Source: Bacteroidota bacterium
GTDB lineage: Bacteria; Bacteroidota; Bacteroidia; Chitinophagales; Chitinophagaceae
NCBI GenBank assembly: GCA_018266775.1
Contig: JAFDZS010000004.1
Span: 33,203 to 97,202 of the forward strand
Reading direction: 5' to 3'
Length of the DNA: 64,000 nt
Shown: positions 45,093 through 54,587 of the stretch, one piece after another
Layout: each line of letters opens with the position of its first letter
Position numbering within the stretch: position 1 is the first letter of the stretch
Made by a program: the position numbers and the translations under genes
The notes under the pieces: generated by a model
Told to the model about the DNA's origin: nothing
The model's database searches: none
The model's input: the letters and a program-made list of their open reading frames with translations, nothing else

Positions 45093-46346
45093 TTGAATTT
45101 TTCTGAATTTGGATTTGACGACAGGCTGATGGAAGGTATTGACGCATCCGGCTATGAAACGGCCACTCCTGTACAGGAACAGGTAATTCCTTTGATATTA
45201 CAGAACCGCGATATTATAGCGTCTGCACAAACCGGTACCGGCAAAACTGCTGCCTTTCTGTTACCGCTGATCAATAAGATCATTACACAAGCCCACCAAA
45301 ACCACAGTAACACAGCACTGATCATTGTCCCCACAAGGGAACTGGCTATACAAATTGCACAGCACATGGAAGGGTTGTCCTATTTTACTTCCGTAAGTTC
45401 TATTGCAGTATATGGTGGCGGAGATGGCAACGCATTTATACAGGAGAAAAAAGCTTTGAGTGCTGGTGCAGACGTGGTGATTTGTACACCAGGCAAAATG
45501 ATGGCGCATATAAAAATGGGTTATGTGAAACTGGACGGGTTGCAATACCTGGTGCTGGATGAAGCAGACCGCATGCTGGATATGGGTTTTTATGATGACA
45601 TCATGTTCATCATAAAACATTTGCCGCCGAAACGGCAGAATTTATTGTTCAGCGCCACCATGCCGCAAAAGATACGCGAGCTGGCAAGAAAAATTTTACA
45701 CAACCCGGCAGAAGTGAATATTGCCATCAGCAAACCCAATGAAAAAATAGTGCAGGAAGCATTTGTCGTGTTTGAAGAACAAAAAATTCCTTTGGTAAAA
45801 CACCTGTTGCACCAGAAAAATTTTGCGATGGTGCTGGTTTTCTGCAGCAGTAAATTAAGTGTGAAGCAACTCACCCGTGACCTGCGTAAAGCAGGCATTA
45901 ATGCCGGTGAAATACACAGCGACCTGGAACAGGATAAAAGAGAAGAGGTATTGATGTTATTTAACAGCGGCCGTTTACCAGTGCTGGTGGCAACAGATAT
46001 TTTAAGCCGTGGTATTGATATTGATAACATCGACCTGGTTATTAATTACGATGTACCACATGATGGAGAAGACTATGTTCACCGCATTGGCCGTACTGCA
46101 AGAGCCGCTGCTGAAGGAACTGCCTATACTTTTATCAGCCCGAAAGAACAACGCAGGTTTGCTGCCATTGAAAGGCTGGTGGATAAAACTATTACTAAGG
46201 CCACCGTGCCTGAAAATTTGGGGCCGGTACCGCAATATAATCCTGCACCGCAACGTAAACCTGGTGGCGGCAAGAAAAGATTTTTCAAACCGGGCAAAGG
46301 GAAAGGACGGCCACATGGTGGAGGGAACAGGCCAAATGCAAATTGA
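45093..46346 (+). CDS. DEAD-box RNA helicase, RhlE type
   Basis: 417 residues. Start is TTG at 45093 giving M-N-F-S-E-F-G-F; no ATG fits. Motifs: Q motif (Y-E-T-A-T-P-V-Q), I A-Q-T-G-T-G-K-T, II D-E-A-D, III S-A-T, V A-T-D-I-L-S-R-G-I-D, VI H-R-I-G-R-T-A-R. A Gly/Lys/Arg-rich tail of ~30 residues gives nonspecific RNA binding. Likely roles are ribosome assembly and mRNA turnover. A promoter-like pair TTG (45039-45041) and TATCTTTA (45064-45071) lies upstream. Confidence 0.94.
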   Translation: MNFSEFGFDDRLMEGIDASGYETATPVQEQVIPLILQNRDIIASAQTGTGKTAAFLLPLINKIITQAHQNHSNTALIIVPTRELAIQIAQHMEGLSYFTSVSSIAVYGGGDGNAFIQEKKALSAGADVVICTPGKMMAHIKMGYVKLDGLQYLVLDEADRMLDMGFYDDIMFIIKHLPPKRQNLLFSATMPQKIRELARKILHNPAEVNIAISKPNEKIVQEAFVVFEEQKIPLVKHLLHQKNFAMVLVFCSSKLSVKQLTRDLRKAGINAGEIHSDLEQDKREEVLMLFNSGRLPVLVATDILSRGIDIDNIDLVINYDVPHDGEDYVHRIGRTARAAAEGTAYTFISPKEQRRFAAIERLVDKTITKATVPENLGPVPQYNPAPQRKPGGGKKRFFKPGKGKGRPHGGGNRPNAN

Positions 46347-46383
46347 AGACGGTGATTACCGCAGCTACGCAGATTCATCATTA

Positions 46384-46409
46384 ATGGTCTGACGTCCGCG
46401 TCTGACCAT
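46384..46409 (+). repeat. Dispersed palindrome, copy 5
   Basis: ATGGTCTGACG (46384-46394), TCCG, CGTCTGACCAT (46399-46409), identical arms to copy 2. Preceded at 46361-46373 by GCAGCTACGCAGA. Confidence 0.85.
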
Positions 46410-46467
46410 TAGGAAAACAATTCGAATTAACTATTTCTAAGCTGCAGTTGCGCAGATTGTTGGTTAT

Positions 46468-46491
46468 TGGTCTGACTCCCTCGTCTGACCA
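46468..46491 (+). repeat. Dispersed palindrome, copy 6
   Basis: TGGTCTGAC (46468-46476) and GTCTGACCA (46483-46491) with TCCCTC between. Preceded at 46444-46456 by GCAGTTGCGCAGA. It shares direct orientation with copy 5, 84 bases away. Confidence 0.8.
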
Positions 46492-46589
46492 TTGGGAACA
46501 AGTTTCAAACTTTAATTTTAATTACTGCCCACCATCCAGATTACCGGCATTAATCAATTGTTATTGAAAAATTCCAATAACAACAACAG

Positions 46590-46620
46590 TTGGGTTACGA
46601 AACCCATCATTGTATATTTG
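46590..46620 (+). promoter_or_regulatory. Probable recG promoter
   Basis: TTG at 46590-46592 and TATATTTG at 46613-46620 (followed by C) with a 20-base spacer, close to the ideal Bacteroidota promoter. Transcription would begin near 46627, only about 8 bases before the proposed recG start. Confidence 0.6.
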
Positions 46621-46634
46621 CATAAACGTTTGAT

Positions 46635-48749
46635 ATTTCTTTTTCAGCAGCCATATTAAACAACCCCATCGAATATTTACACGGAATAACTGCTTTACGT
46701 GGCGATATACTGCGTAAAGAATTACAAATATTCACATTTAACGACCTCCTGCATTTTTTTCCCATTCGGCATGTAGACAAAACAAAAATCGATTCGATAC
46801 ATCATTTAACTTATCAAACAGAGTATGCGCAGGTGGCGGGAAAGATCACTGAGATCACTACATTGGGAGAAAAACGCGGCAAACGGCTGGTGGCTTATTT
46901 ACAGGATGCACGGGGAGATGAGATTGAACTCGTATGGTTTCAGGGCATCAACTGGATACAAAAAACATTACATATAGGGCAGCAATACCTGGTGTTTGGT
47001 AAACTCAGTTTTTTTATGAACAAACCGCAGATTGCCCACCCTGAAGTTGAAGTATTGTCTGTAGAAAAACCATCCGGAAAAAGTTTCCTGGAGCCTGTTT
47101 ATTCGTCTACAGAAAAACTGAAAGCAAAGGGTTTAAACGGTAGGGCGATGAGTAAGTTCACTTATGCATTGCTGCAGTTAATTTCAGAAAAAGACCTGCC
47201 TGAAAATTTACCGCCTGCACTGATCAAACAATATAAATTCATCAGCCGGTTTGAAGCATACCGGCATATACATTTTCCCGCATCGGAGCAACATTACCTG
47301 CATGCGCTGCGCAGGTTAAAATTTGAAGAATTCTTTTTTGCGCAGTTGCGCCTGGGGCTGATAAAATCGGCACGTCACCGTTTTAGCAAAGGCCAGGTGT
47401 TTGATAAAGTAGGCCATCTTTTTAATACATTTTATACCAACCATCTTCCGTTTGAATTAACCGGTGCACAAAAGCGGGTACTGAAGGAGATACGGAAAGA
47501 TACAGGCAGCGGCAAACAAATGAACCGTCTCTTACAGGGAGATGTGGGCAGTGGAAAAACCATCGTAGCATTAATGCTGATGCTGCTGGCCGCAGATAAC
47601 GGTTTTCAAAGTGTGCTGATGGCTCCTACAGAGATTTTAGCACAGCAACACTACAACAGCATATCAGCAATGTTGAAAGATATGCCGGTTTGTGTAAAAT
47701 TGCTCACCGGCTCATCCAAAGCTAAAGAAAGGAAAGAGATATTGAAACTATGTGAAGAAGGAACACTGCAGATGCTTATTGGAACGCATGCGGTGATTGA
47801 AGATAAAGTGGTATTTAAAAACCTTGGATTTGCTGTAGTGGATGAACAGCACAAATTTGGCGTGGCGCAAAGGGCGCAACTATGGAAAAAGAACAGCATA
47901 CCACCACATGTATTGGTGATGACAGCAACTCCCATTCCGCGTACACTGGCGTTAACCGCGTATGGCGATTTGGATTACAGTGTGCTGGATGAATTGCCAC
48001 CGGGAAGGCAACCCATCAATACAGTGCACCGTTTTGAAAACAGGCGGCCACAGATGATGGATTTTATTAAAGAACAGATTGCATTGGGAAGACAGGCTTA
48101 CATCATTTATCCTTTAATTGAAGAAAGCAGTAAAATGGATTATGAAAACCTGATGAAAGGATATGAAGAAGTAAAATCTTTTTTTCCTGAACCTAAATAC
48201 TGGATCAGTATGGTGCATGGCCGGATGGATGCAGCACAGAAGGAAACCAACATGCAGCGCTTTGTGCAAAAGGAAACGCAGATCATGGTAAGCACCACAG
48301 TGATTGAAGTGGGCGTGAATGTACCCAACGCAACCGTAATGGTCATTGAAAGTGCAGAAAAATTTGGCTTATCACAAATGCATCAGTTACGTGGCCGTGT
48401 TGGGAGAGGAGCCGATAAAAGTTTTTGCATTTTATTAACAGGCCCAAAAGTATCCAAAGATGCCCGTGAGCGGTTAAATATAATGGAGGCAACGAATGAT
48501 GGTTTTAAGATAGCGGAAAAAGATCTGGAAATTCGTGGCCCCGGCGATATTGAAGGAACACAGCAAAGCGGGATGCTCAATTTCAGGCTGGCAAGTATTG
48601 TGCAGGATAAAGCAATTTTAGAAGCGGCAAGGGAAGCAGCAGAAAATATCCTGGAAGGTGATCCTGACATGAATATGGCAGAGAATTTGCCGGTAAAAAA
48701 TTACCTTCACCAGCAGAAAGGCAAAACGGTATGGAGCAAAATATCGTAG
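46635..48749 (+). CDS. recG: ATP-dependent DNA helicase RecG (probable ATT start)
   Basis: 704 residues if translated from ATT at 46635. RecG reverses stalled replication forks and migrates Holliday junctions. The wedge N-terminus is plainly encoded upstream of the first GTG (46833): N-P-I-E-Y-L-H-G-I-T and F-N-D-L-L-H-F-F-P-I-R. That frame is closed by TAA at 46623-46625, with no ATG, GTG or TTG between. Helicase motifs: G-D-V-G-S-G-K-T, V-D-E-Q-H-K-F-G, T-A-T-P-I-P-R-T, Q-L-R-G-R-V-G-R-G. Starting at 46833 would remove 66 residues. Alternatives to ATT are an ATA start at 46653 or a sequence error. Confidence 0.85.
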   Translation: MSFSAAILNNPIEYLHGITALRGDILRKELQIFTFNDLLHFFPIRHVDKTKIDSIHHLTYQTEYAQVAGKITEITTLGEKRGKRLVAYLQDARGDEIELVWFQGINWIQKTLHIGQQYLVFGKLSFFMNKPQIAHPEVEVLSVEKPSGKSFLEPVYSSTEKLKAKGLNGRAMSKFTYALLQLISEKDLPENLPPALIKQYKFISRFEAYRHIHFPASEQHYLHALRRLKFEEFFFAQLRLGLIKSARHRFSKGQVFDKVGHLFNTFYTNHLPFELTGAQKRVLKEIRKDTGSGKQMNRLLQGDVGSGKTIVALMLMLLAADNGFQSVLMAPTEILAQQHYNSISAMLKDMPVCVKLLTGSSKAKERKEILKLCEEGTLQMLIGTHAVIEDKVVFKNLGFAVVDEQHKFGVAQRAQLWKKNSIPPHVLVMTATPIPRTLALTAYGDLDYSVLDELPPGRQPINTVHRFENRRPQMMDFIKEQIALGRQAYIIYPLIEESSKMDYENLMKGYEEVKSFFPEPKYWISMVHGRMDAAQKETNMQRFVQKETQIMVSTTVIEVGVNVPNATVMVIESAEKFGLSQMHQLRGRVGRGADKSFCILLTGPKVSKDARERLNIMEATNDGFKIAEKDLEIRGPGDIEGTQQSGMLNFRLASIVQDKAILEAAREAAENILEGDPDMNMAENLPVKNYLHQQKGKTVWSKIS

Positions 48750-48814
48750 ATGCTGATGGACGAAAGTTTAGATTGACAGAATCGTATTAATTCATTACAT
48801 TGTAATTAAATAGC

Positions 48815-51800
48815 GTGAGCGTTTTGACCAGAGTATTCCAATTTTTTGCTACGATTGCCTTAACAGTGTTTGCTACCCTTACTGTTAACGCCCAAATGGA
48901 GTTTATTGAAAATAAAGGACAGTGGGACAGCAGGGTAAAATACAGGGGTGATTTCGGCAGTGGCTCTTTCTTTTTAGAAAGCAGGGGATTCACTGTCGAT
49001 TTGCATAATGTGGCAGATCTGCAAACGGTGAACGACCTCCACCATGGTCACCTTACTTCAGCTACTGCTTCAAAAGCTGCTTTTGCACCTAACTACGCTA
49101 CACCAACAGTACCTGCCGATCTGCCTCCCGTCATTATCCATTCCCATGCATATAAAGTGGTATTCCTGGGTGGTAACCCCAACGTGGTGCCCGTACCGGA
49201 AAAGATGGAACAGGATTATAACAACTATTTCATCGGTAATAATCCATCTAAATGGGCAGCTAACTGCAAAATTTATCAGGCGATAACTTACCCTAATGTG
49301 TACCCTAATATTGATGTTCGGTATTACACCGATGGCGACGGGTTGAAATACGATTTTATTGTACATCCCGGCGGAAACCCTAATGCCATTGCTTTAAGAT
49401 ATGATGGCACATCTGGTTTAAGTATAAAGAACAAAGAATTGGTGATTGGAACTTCAATTGGCGATATTAAAGAGCTCTATCCATACAGTTATCAAAACGA
49501 ATTGGGAAAAAAACTGGAAGTGGATTGCAGGTATCAATTATCTGATAATGTAGTGCGTTTTAAAATTTCCAACTATAACGTACATGAAACACTGGTTATT
49601 GATCCCAAACTGATCTTTTCTTCATATACAGGAAGCCGGGCAGACAACTGGGGTTATACTGCAACACCTGCGCCTGATGGAAGCATGTATGTTGCTGGTA
49701 TAGTGTATGGTAATGGTTATCCTGTTTCTGCAGGCGCATACCAGACGGTTTTTGGTGGAGGTATTTCAGATGATGCCACCGGCCAGGCTTATGATATCGG
49801 ATTGTTTAAATTTTCTGCCGGTGGTTCGCAAAGGCTCTATGCAACTTATATTGGAGGTAACGGAAACGAACAACCGCATAGTATGATTTGCGATGACCAG
49901 GGTAACTTAATTCTTGCCGGCCGCTCCAGTTCCAATAATTTTCCCGGAACACCTTCACGGGGTACGTCACGCAGAGACTATGATATAGTGCTCATAAAAT
50001 TAAACCCTGCCGGAACCACCGCTTTGGGTGCAATACGCATTGGGGGTACCGCAAACGATGGGTTGAATGTAAGGGCAAAATACGTAGCTCCCCAGGGCGA
50101 TGATGCCATACGCAGAAACTATGGCGATGATGCCCGCTCAGAAGTAATACTTGATAAAAATGGTGATGTGATATTGGCCTCCTGTACACAATCTTCTGAC
50201 TTCCCGGTTTCAGCCAATGCTGTTCAACCTGCATTTGGCGGAGGAAAAAGTGACCCGGTAAATCAGCATTTTCCACAAGATGGTGTCATCTTAAAATTCA
50301 CTCCAAATTTAAGTTCCGTATTATTCAGCACTTATTTTGGCGGAGGTGGTGATGATGCCTGTTTTGTTGCTGCAGTTAATCCCGTAACCGGAAATATTTA
50401 TATTGGCGGATCAACTACCAGCACTACATTACCAGGCGACAAGTCCGGCACTGTGGGTACAACTTACGGTGGTGGTGAAACTGACGGATTTGTAACACAA
50501 TTACTGCCTGATGGCTCGGCTATTATTAAAACGGCATTCATTGGCACGTCTGGTACCGATATGCTGTATGGATTAAAATTTGATAAGTTTGGTTACCCTT
50601 ATATCATGGGTACTACTACCGGAAACTGGCCGGTTATTAATGCCACATACAGTAATCCTAATTCCAAACAGTTTATTGGTAAACTAATGCCCGATTTTTC
50701 TTCTTATGTATATTCTACCGTATTTGGTTCCGGCTCAAATGTTCCCAATATTTCACCCATTGCGTTTTTGGTTGATCGTTGCCAAAACGTATATGTCTCG
50801 GGCTGGGGGGGCGGACTGGATAACTTACAATCTTATACCTCTGCAGGTACATTTGGAATGCCTATTAAAAACCAGTTGACCAGTTCAAATGGAAATCCGA
50901 TCACCTCACCCGATGGTGCTGACTTTTACTTTTTTGTAATGGAAAATAATGCCAAAAGCCAGTTATTTGGTTCTTACTTTGGGCAAACCGGCGGCCTGGG
51001 CGATCATGTGGATGGTGGTACCAGCCGTTTCGATGAAAACGGGGTCATTTACCAGGCTATATGTTCCTGTCCGGGTCAGGGTGCAGGGCCTTTTCCAACA
51101 ACACCCGGCGCATGGGCGATAGTTTCCGGTTCACCTTCCTGTAACGAAGTGGCTGCTAAAATCGAAATGAATTTTTCGGGTGTGGGAGCCAGCGTTAAAG
51201 CATCAATTGATGGAGTGTATGATACGATTGGTTGTGTGCCATTACAGGTGAATTTTGTAGATACCCTTGCCAAGGGTAAAATGTACATCTGGCATTACGA
51301 TGATGGTGCAGCTAAAGATGATACTACTTATGCACCCAATAACACCACTTCTCATCTTTATAACAATACCGGCTATTACTTAGTGCGCCTTGTAGCCATT
51401 GATTCTTCCACCTGCAATATTGCTGATACCGCTTACATTCATTTAAGAGTAGGTAATAACCAGGTGGTGCCCAATTTTAATTTTACCAAGCTGGATAGTT
51501 GTACCAGCCTCCGTTTCCGTTTTGACAATACTACAACAGCACCCAACCCGGCATATACCAATAAAACATTTACCTGGGACTTTGGAGATGGTTCACCAAG
51601 GGTGAATACCGGGTTTACTTCGCTTATACACACTTTCCCTTCTGTAGGGCAGTATACCGTACGGTTAATAGTAGACGATACGATTTTCTGTAACTCACCA
51701 GACTCTGTTGCCAGGCAAATCCGGATTAATCCCAACGTAAAAGCAACGTTTATCACCAGCCCGCGGGGTTGCGTTGCGTACACACCCATATTCCAAAACA

Positions 51801-52507
51801 CTTCACTGGGTGGTACACAATGGCTGTGGGATTTAGGTGACGGAACATTCTCCACTGCATTTGAACCGGTACATACCTACAATCAGGTAGGCTCATATAA
51901 TGTACGCCTGATTGCAACGGATACCACCACCTGCAATAAGGTGGATACGTCTGCTTATTTTACAATTACAGTATATCCAATACCAACGGCGGGCTTCACC
52001 TGGTCGCCCAATCCGCCACTGGAAAATACCAGAACATATTTTACCAATCAATCTGTTGGTGCAACACGGTATTTTTGGGATTTTGGAGATGGGGGTACAT
52101 CAACCGATGTTAATCCTTCTCACCAATATAACAAAACAGATGTATTTAAAGTAGTGCTGGTTGCCTATAACGATGCCGACTGCCCGGACACTGCACGGGC
52201 AGATGTAGCCACCATTATCAAGCCGCTGCTGGATGTGCCCAGTGCATTTACCCCAGGCAGATTCACCGGTGGCAGTTACAACAATGGTATTGTAAAAGTA
52301 GAAGGATTCGGCATAGGAAAAATGGATTGGAAAATATACAACCGGTGGGGACAAGTAGTATTCAGTTCTAACAATCCTGCCAACGGATGGGATGGAACAT
52401 TTAAAGGCCAGTTGCAGCCAATGGATGTGTATACCTACACACTGGATGTTGAATTTACTGACGGCAAAAAATTAAGAAAGACAGGTGATATAACTTTGTT
52501 ACGATAA
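48815..52507 (+). CDS. T9SS type B secreted protein with SBBP-like repeats and PKD domains
   Basis: 1230 residues from GTG 48815; a signal peptide ends V-N-A-Q near residue 27. Residues ~30-260 form a domain opening F-I-E-N-K-G-Q-W and containing N-V-Y-P-N-I-D-V-R-Y. Residues ~270-780 hold beta-propeller-like repeats (G-G-x-x-D-D ... Y-I-G-G). Several PKD domains follow (W-D-F-G-D-G-S; W-D-L-G-D-G-T; W-D-F-G-D-G-G, about 820-1130). The last ~90 residues (P-S-A-F-T-P ... I-Y-N-R-W-G-Q-V-V-F ... N-G-W-D-G) are the T9SS type B sorting domain. The PorP/SprF gene downstream is a typical partner. Confidence 0.93.
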   Translation: MSVLTRVFQFFATIALTVFATLTVNAQMEFIENKGQWDSRVKYRGDFGSGSFFLESRGFTVDLHNVADLQTVNDLHHGHLTSATASKAAFAPNYATPTVPADLPPVIIHSHAYKVVFLGGNPNVVPVPEKMEQDYNNYFIGNNPSKWAANCKIYQAITYPNVYPNIDVRYYTDGDGLKYDFIVHPGGNPNAIALRYDGTSGLSIKNKELVIGTSIGDIKELYPYSYQNELGKKLEVDCRYQLSDNVVRFKISNYNVHETLVIDPKLIFSSYTGSRADNWGYTATPAPDGSMYVAGIVYGNGYPVSAGAYQTVFGGGISDDATGQAYDIGLFKFSAGGSQRLYATYIGGNGNEQPHSMICDDQGNLILAGRSSSNNFPGTPSRGTSRRDYDIVLIKLNPAGTTALGAIRIGGTANDGLNVRAKYVAPQGDDAIRRNYGDDARSEVILDKNGDVILASCTQSSDFPVSANAVQPAFGGGKSDPVNQHFPQDGVILKFTPNLSSVLFSTYFGGGGDDACFVAAVNPVTGNIYIGGSTTSTTLPGDKSGTVGTTYGGGETDGFVTQLLPDGSAIIKTAFIGTSGTDMLYGLKFDKFGYPYIMGTTTGNWPVINATYSNPNSKQFIGKLMPDFSSYVYSTVFGSGSNVPNISPIAFLVDRCQNVYVSGWGGGLDNLQSYTSAGTFGMPIKNQLTSSNGNPITSPDGADFYFFVMENNAKSQLFGSYFGQTGGLGDHVDGGTSRFDENGVIYQAICSCPGQGAGPFPTTPGAWAIVSGSPSCNEVAAKIEMNFSGVGASVKASIDGVYDTIGCVPLQVNFVDTLAKGKMYIWHYDDGAAKDDTTYAPNNTTSHLYNNTGYYLVRLVAIDSSTCNIADTAYIHLRVGNNQVVPNFNFTKLDSCTSLRFRFDNTTTAPNPAYTNKTFTWDFGDGSPRVNTGFTSLIHTFPSVGQYTVRLIVDDTIFCNSPDSVARQIRINPNVKATFITSPRGCVAYTPIFQNTSLGGTQWLWDLGDGTFSTAFEPVHTYNQVGSYNVRLIATDTTTCNKVDTSAYFTITVYPIPTAGFTWSPNPPLENTRTYFTNQSVGATRYFWDFGDGGTSTDVNPSHQYNKTDVFKVVLVAYNDADCPDTARADVATIIKPLLDVPSAFTPGRFTGGSYNNGIVKVEGFGIGKMDWKIYNRWGQVVFSSNNPANGWDGTFKGQLQPMDVYTYTLDVEFTDGKKLRKTGDITLLR

Positions 52508-52553
52508 ATAAGAAACAACGATTTTGAGATCAGTTCAAACGATATTAAAAAGA

Positions 52554-53591
52554 ATGTCTGCAGGCAATCAACGATTGTTTTGTACCTGTATATTGATGAT
52601 AACGGGATGTTTCCTCGTGAATACAGCAACAGCGCAGGATCTGCATTTCTCTCAATTTTTCAATTCGCCATTGACAACAAATCCTGCAAACACAGGCTTT
52701 TTACCAGATGTGGATTACAGGATAGGTGCCAATTACAGGAACCAGTGGAGCAGCATTATGACCGTGCCTTATAAAACGATGAGTGTTTTTGGTGATGCAC
52801 AGGTATTCAGGGATAAATTAGAAAACGGGTGGCTGGGCATAGGCGGCGTAATACTGAGTGATGTTGCCGGCCGCGGCAGTTTACGCAGCGATAAAATTTA
52901 CGGCTCACTGGCCTATCACCAGCAACTGGGCAACAGCAGTTTGTTAAGCGCAGGCTTTAATGTAGGCTGGGTAAATAAAAGAATAGATGTAAGCAAACTC
53001 ACTTTCCCTGATCAGTTCGATGGAAAATTTTTCGAAAATCCCGTAACATCTGTAGTGCTTACCAACAGCAGCGTAAGTTACCTGGACATACAGGCCGGAA
53101 TGAATTATGCTTATTTCCCGCAGGAAAACGTGTATATTAATGCCGGTTATTCCATACAGCATGTGAACCGGCCAATTGAAACTTTTTTCAGTGATAACGC
53201 AGTTGATAACCGCATTTCGATGCGCCATATTGGTTTCCTCAACGCCATATTAAAGCTGAACGATAAAGTGATCATTAACCCCAATGCCTATTTTACCACG
53301 CAGGCAAAATCAACTGAACTGATGATGGGCATGAATGGTAATTATAACCTTACGGAATACGGGGAAAAACAACTTATTGCGGGTTTATATTACCGCCTGG
53401 GCGATGCCATCAGCCCCATGCTGGGTTTGGAATTGAACAACCTTCGTTTTATGTTCAGTTACGATGCCACGCTTTCTTCATTGAATAAATTTAATGGTTA
53501 CCGTGGGGCAAGTGAGATCAGTATTGTGAAGAAGGGATTTTATCCGCAGCATGGCGACAGGCAAACACAATGCGCCATTCCATCTTTTTGA
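52554..53591 (+). CDS. PorP/SprF family type IX secretion-associated outer-membrane protein
   Basis: 345 residues from ATG 52554 (M-S-A-G-N-Q-R-L-F) with a signal peptide ending T-A-T-A-Q. The frame extends 10 codons upstream to a TTG, which would place extra residues before the signal. Mature opening D-L-H-F-S-Q-F-F-N-S-P-L-T-T-N-P-A-N-T-G is diagnostic of PorP/SprF. The rest is a barrel (G-A-N-Y-R-N-Q-W; G-L-Y-Y-R-L-G-D-A). Members bind type B cargo to the cell surface. It follows the T9SS type B gene by 46 bases, so the pair is probably an operon. Confidence 0.94.
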   Translation: MSAGNQRLFCTCILMITGCFLVNTATAQDLHFSQFFNSPLTTNPANTGFLPDVDYRIGANYRNQWSSIMTVPYKTMSVFGDAQVFRDKLENGWLGIGGVILSDVAGRGSLRSDKIYGSLAYHQQLGNSSLLSAGFNVGWVNKRIDVSKLTFPDQFDGKFFENPVTSVVLTNSSVSYLDIQAGMNYAYFPQENVYINAGYSIQHVNRPIETFFSDNAVDNRISMRHIGFLNAILKLNDKVIINPNAYFTTQAKSTELMMGMNGNYNLTEYGEKQLIAGLYYRLGDAISPMLGLELNNLRFMFSYDATLSSLNKFNGYRGASEISIVKKGFYPQHGDRQTQCAIPSF

Positions 53592-53600
53592 CCTGCAATA

Positions 53601-53626
53601 AAAAAACTCCCGCATAAAAGCGGGAG
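53601..53626 (-). terminator. Terminator between convergent genes
   Basis: CTCCCGC (53607-53613) / GCGGGAG (53620-53626). On the minus strand the stem runs into TTTTTT, serving the 16-residue-repeat gene; it lies 9 bases after the PorP/SprF stop. Confidence 0.8.
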
Positions 53627-53654
53627 CATTGGTAGTTTTTCCTGGCAGATGCAA

Positions 53655-54356
53655 TTAAATATCGGCAGTCTTCTTTTCTTTTTGTAACTCCTCTTTTGCT
53701 TTTTTCAATTCTTCTTTAGCCTTTTCCAGTTCTTTTTTCAGTTCTTCTTTATCAATATTTTTCAATTCTTCCTTCATCTGTTTCATCGCATCCCTGATCT
53801 CATCATTGATTTTTTTCGTGTCCACTTCTTTCAATGCTTCTTTAATTTCTGCATTGATCTTTCCCATGTCCACATCCTTTAATGCAGCCTTGATGTCAGC
53901 GTTAATTTTTTCTGCATCCACTTCTTTCATTGCATCTTTAATTTCTGCGTTGATCTTTTCCATATCCACTTCTTTCAATGCGGCCTGCACATCAGCATCG
54001 ATCTTTTGGGTGTCAATGTCTTTCAGGCTTTGCTTTACTTCATCAGTAATTTTTGCTACATCAATTTCCTTTAAGGCTTTACTGATTTCAGTTGAAACCT
54101 GGCCCATGTCAAGTTTCTTCATTTCATTGGCAAATTGCATCATGGCTTCATGGAATTCTTTCATGGCTTTATCCATTTCAGCCTGGTCAGCTTTTCTTTT
54201 GTGCTTGGTGGTGTCCTGGAACGGCTCAGTATACTGGGCGCCCAGCTTATCCTGTACAAAAGGAGAATCCTGGAATGACATGGTGATCAATCCCAATACC
54301 ACGACAGCAAGTGATGCTGCCAGCAGTTTTTTGTTCTTTACAATAAATTGTTTCAT
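53655..54356 (-). CDS. Membrane-anchored protein of 16-residue helical repeats
   Basis: 233 residues: basic N-terminus, one hydrophobic helix (L-L-A-A-S-L-A-V-V-V-L-G-L-I-T-M, about 10-26), a linker, then seven consecutive 16-residue units (about 82-193) such as V-D-M-E-K-I-N-A-E-I-K-D-A-M-K-E. A Lys/Glu coiled tail follows (E-L-K-K-A-K-E-E-L). It is probably anchored in the inner membrane with the helical part in the periplasm. Function unknown. From memory, similar D-x-x-K-I repeats occur in the C-terminal parts of Bacteroidota M56 (BlaR1-like) peptidases. Composition is strikingly Lys/Glu/Asp. Confidence 0.85.
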   Translation of the reverse strand: MKQFIVKNKKLLAASLAVVVLGLITMSFQDSPFVQDKLGAQYTEPFQDTTKHKRKADQAEMDKAMKEFHEAMMQFANEMKKLDMGQVSTEISKALKEIDVAKITDEVKQSLKDIDTQKIDADVQAALKEVDMEKINAEIKDAMKEVDAEKINADIKAALKDVDMGKINAEIKEALKEVDTKKINDEIRDAMKQMKEELKNIDKEELKKELEKAKEELKKAKEELQKEKKTADI

Positions 54357-54587
54357 GGCTTTACTTTAAGTTGGTTAACGATTAAATACGAATAATTTCG
54401 TAACAAATATAGTCACTCATTTCAATTTTTACAATTGGTTAATAAAATTTAACATTTGATGGTTTGCGGCGGATGATAATTTTAGGGAATGGGCAAATCA
54501 TATACACGCAAACTTTAAATGATCTGCAATGAGAACAGTATTTTATCACCTCGTTATTTTATACGATTTTTACAGAAATAATGTTAC

